This document shows positions 15,735 to 25,417 of a DNA stretch of 64,000 bases, in pieces. How positions within the stretch are numbered: position 1 is the first letter of the stretch; the number at the start of each line of letters is the position of its first letter. The notes below the pieces were generated by a model that saw nothing but the letters and a program-made list of their open reading frames with translations, made no database searches and was not told where the DNA came from. A program made the translations under genes and the position numbers. Where the stretch lies: assembly GCF_019879105.1 (NCBI RefSeq), contig NZ_CP082249.1, positions 2,480,001 through 2,544,000 on the forward strand. The letters are read 5' to 3'. This DNA is from Natrinema sp. SYSU A 869 (lineage in GTDB: Archaea > Halobacteriota > Halobacteria > Halobacteriales > Natrialbaceae).

Positions 15735-18116
15735 CTACAGAACGTCGACCGTTCGACTCGCTTCGATCGGAATCAGCGGTTCCTCGGGGAAAGCGACGCT
15801 GACCGTAAACTCGAGTTCCTCGGCGTCGGCACCGAAGACACCGACCGGCAGGGTTTCCGAATCGCGGAGGTAGGTGTTCGTCCTCGTCATCTCCACGCCG
15901 TTGACGGTCACCTGGATGCCGGCCCGGCTGGGTTCGCCGACGTTTCGGACCGTGACCTCGCAGACGTCGTTCTCGCCCGTTGCGACGGTCTCGGGGAACT
16001 GGCCCCACTCGATTTCGATCGCGGGGAGCGATTGGGCCCCCTCGTAGACCCGCTCGGCGACGCCCTCGGAGAGTCCGGCGTCGACGAGTCCCTCGACACC
16101 CGCGTCAACGACGTCGCCGGGGGTCGAGAGCCCCTCTTTTGCGAGTTTACTCGCGCGACCCGACGCGACGCCGTCGATGGCAGTCAGCCCGACCGCGTCC
16201 TCGGCGACGCCGTTCTCGATACGGGCCTCGACCCGGCGCGCAAGGTTCGCGGCGTGTGGCCCAATGAAGCGATCGAGGAAGGCCCCGAATGCCGAGACGA
16301 GCCGTGTCGCGTTGCGCCGGATGACCCACGCGTCGCTGCGGAGTTCCGACGGCGTCGTGCCACTTGCCGCACTGCGGAGGATCGCGAACACCTTCCGTTG
16401 GCCCGCCTCGAGGTCCTCGGTCTCCTCGCCGACCAGCACGGCGTCGATCGCGTCGCGTTCGTCCTGTCGGGCCGAAACCGAGTCGAACTCCGCGGCGGTC
16501 GCGACCACCTCGAGAATGTCTCCGGTCGTCAACTCGTCGCCCCCGTCGGCCCCGTCGCCAACGCCACTGACGCGGTCACACAGCGCCGCGAAGCGGGCCG
16601 CGGTATCGAGCCTGAGGTAGTACTTTGAGGTCAACACGCCCCGCGGCGTGGCTTCGATCGAGAGATCCTCGCCGGTCTCGACGAAGCCTTGCTCGACGAG
16701 CCCCTCGAGACAGTCCCGGACCCGCTGTCGGAGGTTCGGGAAGTCGTAATCGTCGGGCTTGGACTGACCGCGGACGTAGTAGAAGGTCGTCTCGAGCCAG
16801 TCCATTACGTCCTCGAGATCGGTGATCGTCCCCATCGCGATCTCGGCGTTAAGGTGGGTCTCGAGGCTCTCTGCCAGTCGAGACTCGATCTCCTTGCCGT
16901 CGCGGAGCAGCCGCCGGTACTTGTCTGCCTCGGCCGAATCGGAGATCACCCAGCCGTAGCCGACGTCGTCGTAGCCCGGTCGGCCGGCGCGGCCGAGCAT
17001 CTGGAGCACGTCGAGGGGACTCATGTCGACTTCGCCCTCGAGGGGATCGTGATGTTTCGTGTCCCGGATTACGACGCAGCGAGCGGGCAGGTTGACGCCC
17101 CAGGCCAGCGTCGAGGTGGAAAAGAGCAGTTCGATGTGGCCTTCTTTGAACCACTCCTCGACGAGGTCGCGATCGTTCTTCGAGAGCCCCGCGTGGTGGA
17201 AGGCGACGCCGTCGAGCACCGATTTACGGAGCGTAGAGTCCTCGATCTCTTCTTTCGATTTAGTGTGGAAATCGTAGTCGCCACGAGCGCCCATCGGGAT
17301 GTCGCGCTCGGCGATTTCGTCCCTGGCCTTCTTGGCGGCCTGAACGGTGTCCTGCCGGGAGGAGACGAAGACCAGCGACTGCCCGTCCTCCCGGAGGTGT
17401 GGTTCCGCGAGGTCCAGCGCCCGGTAGAGACGGCGGTACTTGTCGGCGAAGGAGTTGTCGCCGTGGGTATAGGTCTTGACGCCGGCGTTGAGTTCGACGG
17501 GCCGGTACTCCTCGCCGAACTCGAAGGTCGTCTCTTCGGGGGCGTCTAGCCACGCCGCCACGTCGTCGATGTTGGGCATCGTCGCTGAGAGCGCGACAAT
17601 TCGAGGATCACAGAGCCGACGCAGGCGAGAGATCGTCACCTCGAGCACCGAGCCTCGGCGGTCGGCGTCAAGCAAGTGGACCTCGTCGATGACGCAGACG
17701 TCGATATCGGTGACGAAGTCGTACCGTCGCGAGTCGTGTTTGCGGGTCGCCGAATCGAGCTTCTCGGGGGTCATCACGAGGATGTCCGCGCGGCGCGCGC
17801 GGCGCGGGTTCAGATCGCGCTCGCCGGTGACGACGTACACCGAGTAGTCCAGGTCCTCGAATCGATCCCAGTCGTCTTCCTTCTCGTTGGTCAGCGCTCG
17901 CATCGGGGCGATAAATAGGGCCGTGCCGCCGTCGGCGAGCGACTTACAGATCGCCAGCTCTGCGAGCGCCGTCTTCCCCGAGGCGGTCGGCGCGCTCGCG
18001 ACCACGTTCGCCTCGGACTCGAGCAGTGCGGGCAGTGCCTCGCGTTGCATGCGGTTGAACTCCTCGAAGGCAAAAGCGTCGGCGAATTCGGGGAGAACCT
18101 CGGCGACCTCCATCAT
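15735..18116 (-). CDS. Hel308/Ski2-family superfamily 2 DNA helicase
   Basis: A 793-residue ATP-dependent helicase. Motif I is APTASGKT (residues 42-49), motif II is DEVH (144-147), motif III is LSAT (about 176-179), and motif VI is QMLGRAGRPGYDDVG near residue 385. The Ski2 winged helix and ratchet follow (DLEDVMDWLETTFYYVRGQ). A helix-hairpin-helix segment appears at about 655-705 (VGLTAIDGVASGRASKLAKEGL), and an immunoglobulin-like C-terminal tail of about 80 residues ends the protein. Hel308 relatives act at stalled forks and in recombination. The extra beta-rich tail is unlike minimal Hel308, so this may be a haloarchaeal paralog. The ATG at 18114-18116 is used; a second Met follows immediately. 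Confidence 0.9.
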   Translation of the reverse strand: MMEVAEVLPEFADAFAFEEFNRMQREALPALLESEANVVASAPTASGKTALAELAICKSLADGGTALFIAPMRALTNEKEDDWDRFEDLDYSVYVVTGERDLNPRRARRADILVMTPEKLDSATRKHDSRRYDFVTDIDVCVIDEVHLLDADRRGSVLEVTISRLRRLCDPRIVALSATMPNIDDVAAWLDAPEETTFEFGEEYRPVELNAGVKTYTHGDNSFADKYRRLYRALDLAEPHLREDGQSLVFVSSRQDTVQAAKKARDEIAERDIPMGARGDYDFHTKSKEEIEDSTLRKSVLDGVAFHHAGLSKNDRDLVEEWFKEGHIELLFSTSTLAWGVNLPARCVVIRDTKHHDPLEGEVDMSPLDVLQMLGRAGRPGYDDVGYGWVISDSAEADKYRRLLRDGKEIESRLAESLETHLNAEIAMGTITDLEDVMDWLETTFYYVRGQSKPDDYDFPNLRQRVRDCLEGLVEQGFVETGEDLSIEATPRGVLTSKYYLRLDTAARFAALCDRVSGVGDGADGGDELTTGDILEVVATAAEFDSVSARQDERDAIDAVLVGEETEDLEAGQRKVFAILRSAASGTTPSELRSDAWVIRRNATRLVSAFGAFLDRFIGPHAANLARRVEARIENGVAEDAVGLTAIDGVASGRASKLAKEGLSTPGDVVDAGVEGLVDAGLSEGVAERVYEGAQSLPAIEIEWGQFPETVATGENDVCEVTVRNVGEPSRAGIQVTVNGVEMTRTNTYLRDSETLPVGVFGADAEELEFTVSVAFPEEPLIPIEASRTVDVL

Positions 18117-18164
18117 ACGAAAACGGGAAGCGGCAGGGCAAAGGCGTTTCCTTCGAGGCGCGAT

Positions 18165-18347
18165 CTATCGGTCGGCAACCGCAGCGGCAATCACAGCTCC
18201 GACAGTGGCGAACACCAGCGGATAGAGGATCCCGCCGAGCACGATCGCGGGCAGGAGAACCGGGCCGATCGAACTGGTCGCCTCGATTCCCAGCACGGAC
18301 GCTTCCGTGTTCGCCTCGGCGATGACCGCGCCGAGACTGAGGATCAC
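18165..18347 (-). CDS. Small two-helix membrane protein
   Basis: A 60-residue reading frame with two hydrophobic helices (ILSLGAVIAEANTEASVLG and LLPAIVLGGILYPLVFATVG then AVIAAAVADR). It starts at a GTG (18345-18347), 11 bases after the stop of the PH-domain gene, so the pair may be cotranscribed. I do not recognise a family. Support is the hydrophobic pattern, the tight spacing and the lack of a better gene in this stretch; no Shine-Dalgarno sequence is clear. Confidence 0.5.
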   Translation of the reverse strand: MILSLGAVIAEANTEASVLGIEATSSIGPVLLPAIVLGGILYPLVFATVGAVIAAAVADR

Positions 18348-18358
18348 GGAGCCGCCGA

Positions 18359-18874
18359 TCAGACGGTCGATTCATCGGTCGCGACGGTCTCGAGTTGGTC
18401 GCTGAGTCGACTGCTGGCCCGGTCGGGCTTGGGAACGCGTTCGAAGACTAGCTCCGGTTCGCCGGAGCCGGCGGTGTAGACGGTTAGGTCGCCGTAGCCC
18501 AGCAGGCGGCCGATCCCGGACTGGCGCAGACTAATGTTCTGGACGCGCTCGAGGCGGAACTGGGTGACGTCTCTCGAAACGATCCCCTGTTTCTTGTAGA
18601 GTTCCGTGGAGGTGATGACGTAGCGGGTGTTCGTCCAGACGAGGTAGCGGGCGAACGCCATGATAGCGCCGACGACCGTCATGAGGATGCCGAGAATCGT
18701 TAACAGGCCGACGCCATCGGCCCCGCTCCAGCCAGCGACGAGGAAGCCGGCGAGCGCGAGCCCGATCCCGACCGGCAGTTTCGATCCCATCGTGATCGGA
18801 TGGGGACGGCTCTCCCAGACGATATCCTCGTCATCGCTGATATGGAACCAGTCGGGTGTCGAGCCGAAGGCCAT
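18359..18874 (-). CDS. PH-domain (bPH2) membrane protein
   Basis: A 171-residue protein with a short N-terminal soluble part (DEDIVWESRPHPITMG), two transmembrane helices (about 32-50 and 55-75: LPVGIGLALAGFLVAGW; GLLTILGILMTVVGAIMAF), and a cytoplasmic bacterial PH-like domain. The domain's hallmark strands are TRYVITSTELYKKQGIVSR and VQNISLRQSGIGRLLGYGDL. Function is generally unknown; related proteins are membrane-associated. It lies upstream of the small two-helix protein on the same strand and diverges from lipA. Confidence 0.85.
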   Translation of the reverse strand: MAFGSTPDWFHISDDEDIVWESRPHPITMGSKLPVGIGLALAGFLVAGWSGADGVGLLTILGILMTVVGAIMAFARYLVWTNTRYVITSTELYKKQGIVSRDVTQFRLERVQNISLRQSGIGRLLGYGDLTVYTAGSGEPELVFERVPKPDRASSRLSDQLETVATDESTV

Positions 18875-19039
18875 CGGCCCCGCCTATTCCGTACCTGTCC
18901 GTAAAGCTATCGGGGAACGGAGCGATTAACTCCGGTGGCGCGGATGTTCGGGTGTTTTGACGGATCGTACTGCGAGCGCAGCGTCGCGGACGTCCGAACG
19001 ACCACCACGGTTTTTCACTTCGTGACCCAATGATAGGAT

Positions 19040-20023
19040 ATGAGCCGCGCACGTAAGCCCGACTGGCTGAAGAGCCGCCCGCCGTCGGGCCAGGAGTTCG
19101 CCGGCATTCGGGAGACGCTGCGGGAGTACGACCTGCACACCGTCTGCGAGGAGGCCAACTGCCCGAACCTGGGCGAGTGTTGGTCGGGTCGAGCCGGTCC
19201 TGACGGGAGCGATGGGCCGGGAGACAGCGGTGGTGGCGGGACGGCCACCTTCATGTTGATGGGTGACCGCTGCTCTCGAGCCTGCAACTTCTGTGACGTC
19301 GAGACGGGTGGAATGGAGGCGCTCGATCCCGACGAACCCGAAAACGTGGCTGATGCCGTCGCCGAAATCGGCCTCGACTACGTCGTCCTCACGAGCGTCG
19401 ACCGCGACGACCTCCCGGATCAGGGCGCGGGCCACTTCGCCGAGACGATCCGCGAGATCAAGGCCCGCCACCCCGGCATTCTCGTCGAAGTACTGATTCC
19501 GGACTTCCAGGGCGAGGACCGGCTCGTCCGAAAGATCATCGACGCCGAACCCGACGTGATCGCCCACAACGTCGAGACCGTCGAGCGCCTGCAGTTCCCC
19601 GTTCGCGATCGCCGCGCCGGCTACAAGCAGTCCCTGTCGGTCCTCGAGCAAGTCGAGCGCGAATCCGATATCTACACAAAGACCTCGATCATGCTCGGCC
19701 ACGGCGAGTACGACCACGAGGTCTACCAGACCTTAGCGGACCTGCGCGAGCGCGGCGTCGACATCGTCACGCTGGGGCAGTATCTGCGGCCCTCGAGAGA
19801 TCACCTCGAGGTTCAGCGCTACGATCACCCCGTCAAGTACAAGACGTGGCGACGCGTCGCCGAGGAGGAGTTAGGCTTCCTCTATTGTGCGAGTGGACCG
19901 ATGGTGCGGTCGTCGTACAAGGCCGGCGAACTGTTCGTCGACGCCGTGCTTCGGGAGGGCAAGAGTGTCGAGGAAGCGCGCGGTTTTGCACGGTCGACAT
20001 CGCGTTCGCAGTCGAACAGCTAG
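19040..20023 (+). CDS. lipA: Lipoyl synthase (radical SAM)
   Basis: Inserts two sulfurs into protein-bound octanoyl chains to make lipoate, needed by the E2 subunit encoded at 22434-24113. The auxiliary 4Fe-4S cluster ligands are CEEANCPNLGEC (C36, C41, C47) and the radical-SAM cluster is CSRACNFC (C78, C82, C85). Later segments YVVLTSVDRDDLPDQGAGHF and VTLGQYLRPSRDHLEVQRY are typical of LipA. An acidic/Gly-rich insert (SGRAGPDGSDGPGDSGGGG) sits between the two cysteine sets, a halophile-type insertion. Its placement just before pdhABC makes functional sense. Confidence 0.96.
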   Translation: MSRARKPDWLKSRPPSGQEFAGIRETLREYDLHTVCEEANCPNLGECWSGRAGPDGSDGPGDSGGGGTATFMLMGDRCSRACNFCDVETGGMEALDPDEPENVADAVAEIGLDYVVLTSVDRDDLPDQGAGHFAETIREIKARHPGILVEVLIPDFQGEDRLVRKIIDAEPDVIAHNVETVERLQFPVRDRRAGYKQSLSVLEQVERESDIYTKTSIMLGHGEYDHEVYQTLADLRERGVDIVTLGQYLRPSRDHLEVQRYDHPVKYKTWRRVAEEELGFLYCASGPMVRSSYKAGELFVDAVLREGKSVEEARGFARSTSRSQSNS

Positions 20024-20326
20024 CCATAATTGGCTCTCGACGGAGTGGTAACTCGGCTATTGCACTTGTAGTATTCTTTGCGGACTAGTCTACTATTCTC
20101 AATATTCGAACCGGGGACGTGGCGTGATCCACGACGCGTCCGTCGCGCGCCAGGGATCAGTCGCCAGAGAGACCGCTACTCGTCCAGCATTGCTGGCCAG
20201 AACTGTACAACAATGTCCACGCTCACCCGCTGAGAGTGGCAAGAATATCACCAATAATAAACTATTTTGGGAAACTCCTTTATCCTGAGCGATAGTTTAT
20301 ACGGGTATGTACAGGTGGGTCTTCCT
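20024..20326. promoter_or_regulatory. pdhA: lipA-pdhA intergenic region with pdhA promoter
   Basis: 303 bases without a gene. The right end holds tttata at 20296-20301, about 28 bases before the GTG start of pdhA, matching a leaderless promoter. The preceding A+T-rich patch (caataataaactattttggg, from about 20251) may contain the BRE and upstream contacts. Confidence 0.55.
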
Positions 20327-21433
20327 GTGAGTACGTTACAGCGCGATCCCCGCGAGCGAGTACAGATACTCGACGAAGCGGGCCGGGTCCGAGAGGGTGC
20401 CGACGTGCCGGACCTCACCGAGGACGAACTCGTCGAGATGTACGAGCAGATGCGGCTCGTGCGTCGCTTCGACGAGCGGGCTGTCAGCCTTCAGCGCCAG
20501 GGGCGGATGGGGACCTATCCGCCGCTATCAGGCCAAGAGGGTGCTCAGATCGGGAGCGCCCACGCGCTGGCCGAGGAGGACTGGGTTTTTCCCAGCTACC
20601 GCGAACACGGCGTCGGGCTGGTTCGGGGACTGTCCCTCGAGCGAACCCTGCTGTACTGGATGGGCCACGAACAGGGCAACTACGTCCCCGAGGATGTCAA
20701 CATCTTCTCGGTCGCCGTCCCCATCGCGACCCAGATCCCCCATGCGACCGGCGCGGCCTGGGCCTCAAAACTGCGAGACGAGGAGAAGGCGTTCATCTGT
20801 TACTTCGGCGACGGTGCGACCTCGGAGGGCGACTTCCACGAGGGGCTGAACTTCGCTGGAGTCTTCGACACGCCGAACGTCTTCTTCTGTAACAACAACC
20901 AGTGGGCCATCTCGGTGCCCCGCGAGCGCCAGACGGCCAGCGCCACGCTAGCCCAGAAGGCCACCGCCTACGGCTTCGAGGGGGTCCAGGTCGACGGAAT
21001 GGACCCGTTGGCTGTGTACAAGGTCACGAAAGACGCCGTCGAAAAGGCGAAAAACCCCGACGAGGACGAACTGCGGCCGACGTTGATCGAGGCGGTCCAG
21101 TACCGGTTCGGGGCTCATACTACCGCCGACGATCCGTCGGTCTACCGGAGCGACGAGGAAGTCGAACGCTGGAAGCAGAAGGACCCCATCCCGCGCCTCG
21201 AGACGTACCTGCGATCGAACGGGATCCTCGACGACGAACGGGTCGACACGATCGAGTCGCGGATCGAGGAGGCGGTAGCCGACGCCATCGACTCGGCTGA
21301 ATCGGTCGAACGGCCCGACCCTGAGGAAATCTTCGCGCACGTCTACGAGGGGATGCCCCGACGGTTACAACGCCAGCTTGAGTACTTCGAATCGATTCGC
21401 GACGAACACGGCGACGACGCGCTTCTGGAGTGA
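20327..21433 (+). CDS. pdhA: 2-oxoacid (pyruvate) dehydrogenase E1 component, alpha subunit
   Basis: A 368-residue thiamine-diphosphate-binding subunit that decarboxylates a 2-oxoacid with PdhB. The ThDP/Mg motif is [19 protein letters not shown] ending in [11 protein letters not shown]. The N-terminal [18 protein letters not shown] and the phosphorylation-loop region [21 protein letters not shown] are typical. I chose GTG 20327 ([13 protein letters not shown]) because the TATA box lies at the leaderless distance and the extra upstream codons are not conserved. The true substrate of haloarchaeal complexes (pyruvate or branched-chain 2-oxoacids) cannot be told from sequence. Confidence 0.93.
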   Translation: MSTLQRDPRERVQILDEAGRVREGADVPDLTEDELVEMYEQMRLVRRFDERAVSLQRQGRMGTYPPLSGQEGAQIGSAHALAEEDWVFPSYREHGVGLVRGLSLERTLLYWMGHEQGNYVPEDVNIFSVAVPIATQIPHATGAAWASKLRDEEKAFICYFGDGATSEGDFHEGLNFAGVFDTPNVFFCNNNQWAISVPRERQTASATLAQKATAYGFEGVQVDGMDPLAVYKVTKDAVEKAKNPDEDELRPTLIEAVQYRFGAHTTADDPSVYRSDEEVERWKQKDPIPRLETYLRSNGILDDERVDTIESRIEEAVADAIDSAESVERPDPEEIFAHVYEGMPRRLQRQLEYFESIRDEHGDDALLE

Positions 21434-21437
21434 TACC

Positions 21438-22432
21438 ATGGCAGCAGAATCAGGATCGGCGAACCTTACGCTGGTACAGGCGGTACGGGACGGATTGCAC
21501 ACCGAAATGGACCGCGACGACGATGTCATCGTCATGGGCGAGGACGTCGGGAAGAACGGCGGCGTCTTCCGCGCGACCGAAGGCCTCTACGACGAGTTCG
21601 GGGAGAACCGGGTCGTCGACACCCCGCTTGCGGAGTCGGGAATCATCGGGACGGCGATTGGGATGGCTGCCTACGGGATGCGGCCGGTCCCGGAGATCCA
21701 GTTCATGGGCTTTATCTACCCTGGATTCGACCAGATTGTCTCTCACGCAGCGCGCTTGCGGACGCGCTCGCGCGGACGATACACCTGCCCGATGGTCATC
21801 CGAGCCCCCTACGGCGGCGGTATCCGCGCGCCAGAACACCACTCTGAGTCAACCGAGGCGATGTTCGCCCACCAGCCTGGGCTCAAGGTCGTCATCCCGT
21901 CGACTCCATACGACACCAAGGGGCTGTTGACCAGCGCGATCCGGAGTCCGGATCCAGTGATATTCCTCGAGCCAAAGCTCATCTACCGAGCCTTCCGCGA
22001 GGAAGTCCCCAACGAATCATACGAGGTGCCGATCGGCGAGGCGGCCGTCCGTCGCGAGGGAAGCGACATTTCGGTTTACACGTGGGGTGCGATGACCCGA
22101 CCGACGCTCGAGGCTGCGGAGAACCTCGCCGACGAGGGATCGACGCCGAGGTCGTCGACCTGCGAACGGTGTCGCCGCTGGACGAGGAGACGATCGTTGA
22201 ATCGTTCGAGAAGACCGGCCGCGCAGCGGTCGTCCATGAGGCTCCGAAGACGGGCGGGCTGGGTGCTGAAATCACCGCGACCCTGCAGGAGGAAGCACTA
22301 CTGTATCAGGAAGCGCCGGTGGAGCGCATCACGGGTTTCGACACGCCGTTCCCGCTGTACGCGCTCGAGGACTACTACCTGCCCGAACCGGCGCGCATCG
22401 AGGACGGGGTTCGAGACGCCGTGGAGTTCTAA
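21438..22432 (+). pseudogene. pdhB: 2-oxoacid dehydrogenase E1 component, beta subunit, with frameshift
   Basis: Residues from ATG 21438 to about 22135 read as a clear E1-beta (VIVMGEDVGKNGGVFRATEG; RAPYGGGIRAPEHHSES; VFLEPK-type IFLEPKLIYRAFREEVP; ISVYTWGAMTRPTLEAAE). At the G run 22136-22138 the frame breaks. The remaining C-terminal domain (IDAEVVDLRTVSPLDEETIV through EDGVRDAVEF) continues in the +1-shifted frame to TAA 22430-22432. One extra G would restore a normal 331-residue subunit with GVR-type end. Either the copy is truly broken or one G was lost in the assembly. The unshifted frame runs on into pdhC by chance. The stop and the pdhC start are one base apart. Confidence 0.85.
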
Positions 22433-22433
22433 C

Positions 22434-24113
22434 ATGGTCAGAGAGTTCGAGCTACCGGACGTCGGCGAGGGAGTCGCGGAGGGCGAACTGGTCTCCTGGC
22501 TGGTCGAGGCGGGCGATGAGGTTTCCGAGGACCAGCCGGTCGCGGAGGTCGAGACGGACAAGGCGCTCGTAGAGGTCCCCGCACCGGTCAACGGGACCGT
22601 CCGCGAGTTACATGTCGAGGAGGGCGAGGTCGTCCCGGTTGGGACCGTCATCATTTCGTTCGACGTTGCGGGCGAGGCACCACGCGCCTCGGAAGCGAGC
22701 GGCGACGCCGCGAGCGAGGGCGAAGCAGCCGAAGAGCCGACCGAATCGGAACGAGAGCAGACGAGCGAACCCGCCGGCGTCGGCGAACCGAGCGAGCAAC
22801 GAGAGGAAGGCGGCGACGCCGCTGGCGACCCCGGCGCGACCGGGGCCGACACCGAGGCGGTCGCACCGCCCGATGACCGCGTCTTCGCGCCGCCGCGCGT
22901 GCGTCGCATGGCTCGCGAGCAGGGGATCGACCTCTCGGGGATCCAGGGGAGCGGTCCCGGCGGTCGGATCACTGCGGCCGACGTGCAGGCAGCAACGGGC
23001 GGCGGAACCGGACAGACGGCCGAGACGGCGTCCAGCGAGGCGGAATCTGCACCGACTGACTCGAGCGACGCGAGTGCAGGTGTCGCTACCGCCGCGGAAA
23101 CGGCCACCGAGGGCACGCCTACGACCTCGAGCGACCAGCGAACCGAGACGCCGACGCAGGTCGAGTCCGCCGACCGTGAGAAGACGCTTGCCGCGCCGGC
23201 TACCCGACGAATAGCCGAGGAGGAAGACGTCGATATCGACGCCGTCCCAGCGACCGAGGAGCGCGACGGCGAGGCGTTCGTTACCCCCGAAGCGGTTCAG
23301 GAATATGCCGAGGCCCAGCAGCAGGCCCAGGAGGCCGATAGGGTGGCGGTCGAAGCCGGCGAATCGGTCGGAACGAAGGGGACTCAGTTCGCTGAGGGCG
23401 AGCGCGAACGCCGCGAACCGTTCCGTGGCGTCCGCAAGCGGATCGCCGAGGCGATGGTTGAGTCGAAGTACAGCGCGCCCCACGTCACCCACCACGACGA
23501 GGTTGACGTGACCGAACTCGTTGAGGCTCGCGAGGAACTCAAACCGCGCGCTGAGGAGCGGGGCATCCGGCTGACCTATATGCCGTTTATCATGAAGGCC
23601 GTCGTGGCGGCGCTAAAGGAACATCCCGAAATGAACGCGGTCATCGACGAGGAGAACGAGGAAGTCGTCTACCGCGATTACTACAACATCGGGGTCGCGA
23701 CCGCGACCGATGTCGGGCTGATGGTCCCGGTCGTCGAGGATGCCGACCGGAAGGGACTGCTCCAACTCTCCTCGGAGATGAACGAGGTCGTCCAGAAGGC
23801 TCGCGACCGAACAATCAGTCCCGGCGAACTGCGTGGATCGACGTTTACGATCACCAACGTCGGCGGTATCGGCGGCGAGTACGCGACGCCGATCATCAAC
23901 TACCCCGAGGCAGGGATCCTCGCGATCGGCGAGATCAAGCGCAAACCGCGCGTGGTGACCGATGAGAACGGTGCGGAATCGATTGAACCTCGTTCAGTGC
24001 TCACCCTTTCGCTGTCGTTCGATCACCGGTTGATCGACGGGGCCGTAGGTGCCCAGTTTACGAACACCGTGATGGAGTCCCTCGAGAATCCTAGCCTCCT
24101 CTTGCTCGAGTAG
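22434..24113 (+). CDS. pdhC: 2-oxoacid dehydrogenase E2 component (dihydrolipoamide acyltransferase)
   Basis: A 559-residue core of the complex. The lipoyl domain is at residues 1-80 with the modified lysine in ETDKALVEVPAP. A long acidic Ala/Glu/Ser/Thr linker follows, then an E1/E3-binding domain (APPRVRRMAREQGIDLSGIQ, GSGPGGRITAADV, about residues 145-180). After more linker comes a second such domain (AAPATRRIAEEEDVDIDAV, about 250-290). The catalytic acyltransferase domain fills the last 230 residues, with the active-site SFDHRLIDGAVG (HxxxDG) near the end. E3 (lpdA) would be expected next but lies 28.8 kb away at 52888. Confidence 0.95.
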   Translation: MVREFELPDVGEGVAEGELVSWLVEAGDEVSEDQPVAEVETDKALVEVPAPVNGTVRELHVEEGEVVPVGTVIISFDVAGEAPRASEASGDAASEGEAAEEPTESEREQTSEPAGVGEPSEQREEGGDAAGDPGATGADTEAVAPPDDRVFAPPRVRRMAREQGIDLSGIQGSGPGGRITAADVQAATGGGTGQTAETASSEAESAPTDSSDASAGVATAAETATEGTPTTSSDQRTETPTQVESADREKTLAAPATRRIAEEEDVDIDAVPATEERDGEAFVTPEAVQEYAEAQQQAQEADRVAVEAGESVGTKGTQFAEGERERREPFRGVRKRIAEAMVESKYSAPHVTHHDEVDVTELVEAREELKPRAEERGIRLTYMPFIMKAVVAALKEHPEMNAVIDEENEEVVYRDYYNIGVATATDVGLMVPVVEDADRKGLLQLSSEMNEVVQKARDRTISPGELRGSTFTITNVGGIGGEYATPIINYPEAGILAIGEIKRKPRVVTDENGAESIEPRSVLTLSLSFDHRLIDGAVGAQFTNTVMESLENPSLLLLE

Positions 24114-24172
24114 CCCGAGCGAACCGTCCGGTCCCCTCCCAAGGACTGGGGGTGGTCTCATCGACCGATCCG

Positions 24173-25417
24173 CTACTCGTCTGGCACGATGTTGACGAGT
24201 ACCTCGAGCGAGTCTGCGGCCTCACATACTCGGTCCTGGGCCTCGGCCAACTCGAGGATGGGTTCGTCGTCCTCGAGGGCCGCCTGTAGCTCGGAGACGG
24301 ACTTGAGGTAGCGTTCGAGACTCGCTTCGGTCGTTGCACTTTCGAGATCGTCGCCGAGCGCGATCAGATGCTCGAGGACCTGCTGTACGTGGCGACGGTA
24401 CGCCTCCTCGTTCTCGTAGATCCGCTCGCCGTCCACACTGGCTGTCGCGGCGATCTCGCGGGCGAGTCGACTGCCCTCGCTCGTCTGCTGTTCAAGTTGA
24501 TCGGCTAACTCGTCGAAGAACCGCGCCCGATCCTTGAGCGTCTTGCGCATGATATACCGGGTCAGTGCCGTCTGGTCCTGTTTGAGTCCGCCCAGTTCAG
24601 TCTCGAGGGCGTCGAGCCGATCGGTAATCGCCCCGATATCGTCCGGGATATCAGGCGGCTCCCGTTCGACCGGCGTCCGGTGTGGGTTGTCGGTATCCGT
24701 GACGTGGTTGATGATCGTCTCGAAGAGCAACTCGTGGTCGTAGACGAACTCTCGCGGCGCGGGGTCGTCCGCCGCCGCCCAGACGCCGTCGGGCGTGCGT
24801 TCGAAGGAACCGAGAAATACTGCTGTATCCGCGTCGAACGGGGCCGACGATCGATGCTGGTCGTGATACCCCTCTAGGAGCCGTTTTCGTACCGTTTCCG
24901 CATTCGTATCCGTCTCGACGGTCGGAATTTCGACGCCGGGGGGCTGTTCCCGCCCGTCCCCCATCGCCTCTTGATACGCTAGCTCGAAGACCTCGACGAT
25001 ACGGTTCGACGTCGACTCCTCATCGATGGCATCGTCGGTGTTCGGGACGGGGACGGTTTCCAGCGAGACCTCGTCGTATTGGATTGAGAGCGATATTTCG
25101 TCCGCTGAGGGACGGGGAAGCGACTTCGTCGTCACCTGTTCGACGATGATGGGACGACCGCGTCCGTCCAGCGCCAACCCCGGCTCGATCGTCACCTCCA
25201 GTCCGTCGTCGCTTTCGCTGATCGATCGCACCTCGAGTCCGTGGACGATTCCGCTCCCGACCACGAACCGGGCGAGCGTGTGCAGTCGATCGGCATGATA
25301 CTCCTGGTCCGCTTTCATATCGCGGGGTGTCATCAGTTTCCCGCTGAAGAACCGATTCTTCCGGAACTGCGATAGACCTCCCCGCTCCCCGTCACTGTGG
25401 TCCGGATCCTGGGCCAT
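24173..25417 (-). CDS. Injection-system-associated protein with FFSGKL motif
   Basis: A 414-residue protein without a name I can give confidently. Residues 17-65 (RKNRFFSGKLMTPRDMKADQ, then ADRLHTLARFVVGSGIVHGLEV) carry a motif pattern (FxxGKLLxxxDFxxEQxY...GxVxGLxV) that recurs in proteins of phage-tail-like and injection-system loci. A beta-rich segment follows (GLEVTIEPGLALDGRGRPII), then a longer helical part (about 265-410) with coiled-coil character (ITDRLDALETELGGLKQDQT). It may be a tail accessory or surface component; that is inference. It converges on pdhC with a 59-base gap and diverges from the sheath gene, marking the left border of the system. Confidence 0.7.
   Translation of the reverse strand: MAQDPDHSDGERGGLSQFRKNRFFSGKLMTPRDMKADQEYHADRLHTLARFVVGSGIVHGLEVRSISESDDGLEVTIEPGLALDGRGRPIIVEQVTTKSLPRPSADEISLSIQYDEVSLETVPVPNTDDAIDEESTSNRIVEVFELAYQEAMGDGREQPPGVEIPTVETDTNAETVRKRLLEGYHDQHRSSAPFDADTAVFLGSFERTPDGVWAAADDPAPREFVYDHELLFETIINHVTDTDNPHRTPVEREPPDIPDDIGAITDRLDALETELGGLKQDQTALTRYIMRKTLKDRARFFDELADQLEQQTSEGSRLAREIAATASVDGERIYENEEAYRRHVQQVLEHLIALGDDLESATTEASLERYLKSVSELQAALEDDEPILELAEAQDRVCEAADSLEVLVNIVPDE

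Noticed and set aside
21378-24113. A 911-codon open frame joining pdhB and pdhC
   Set aside because: The middle part (22139-22432) in this frame is not protein-like, while the other frame gives the true E1-beta C-terminus. The apparent fusion comes from the frameshift.
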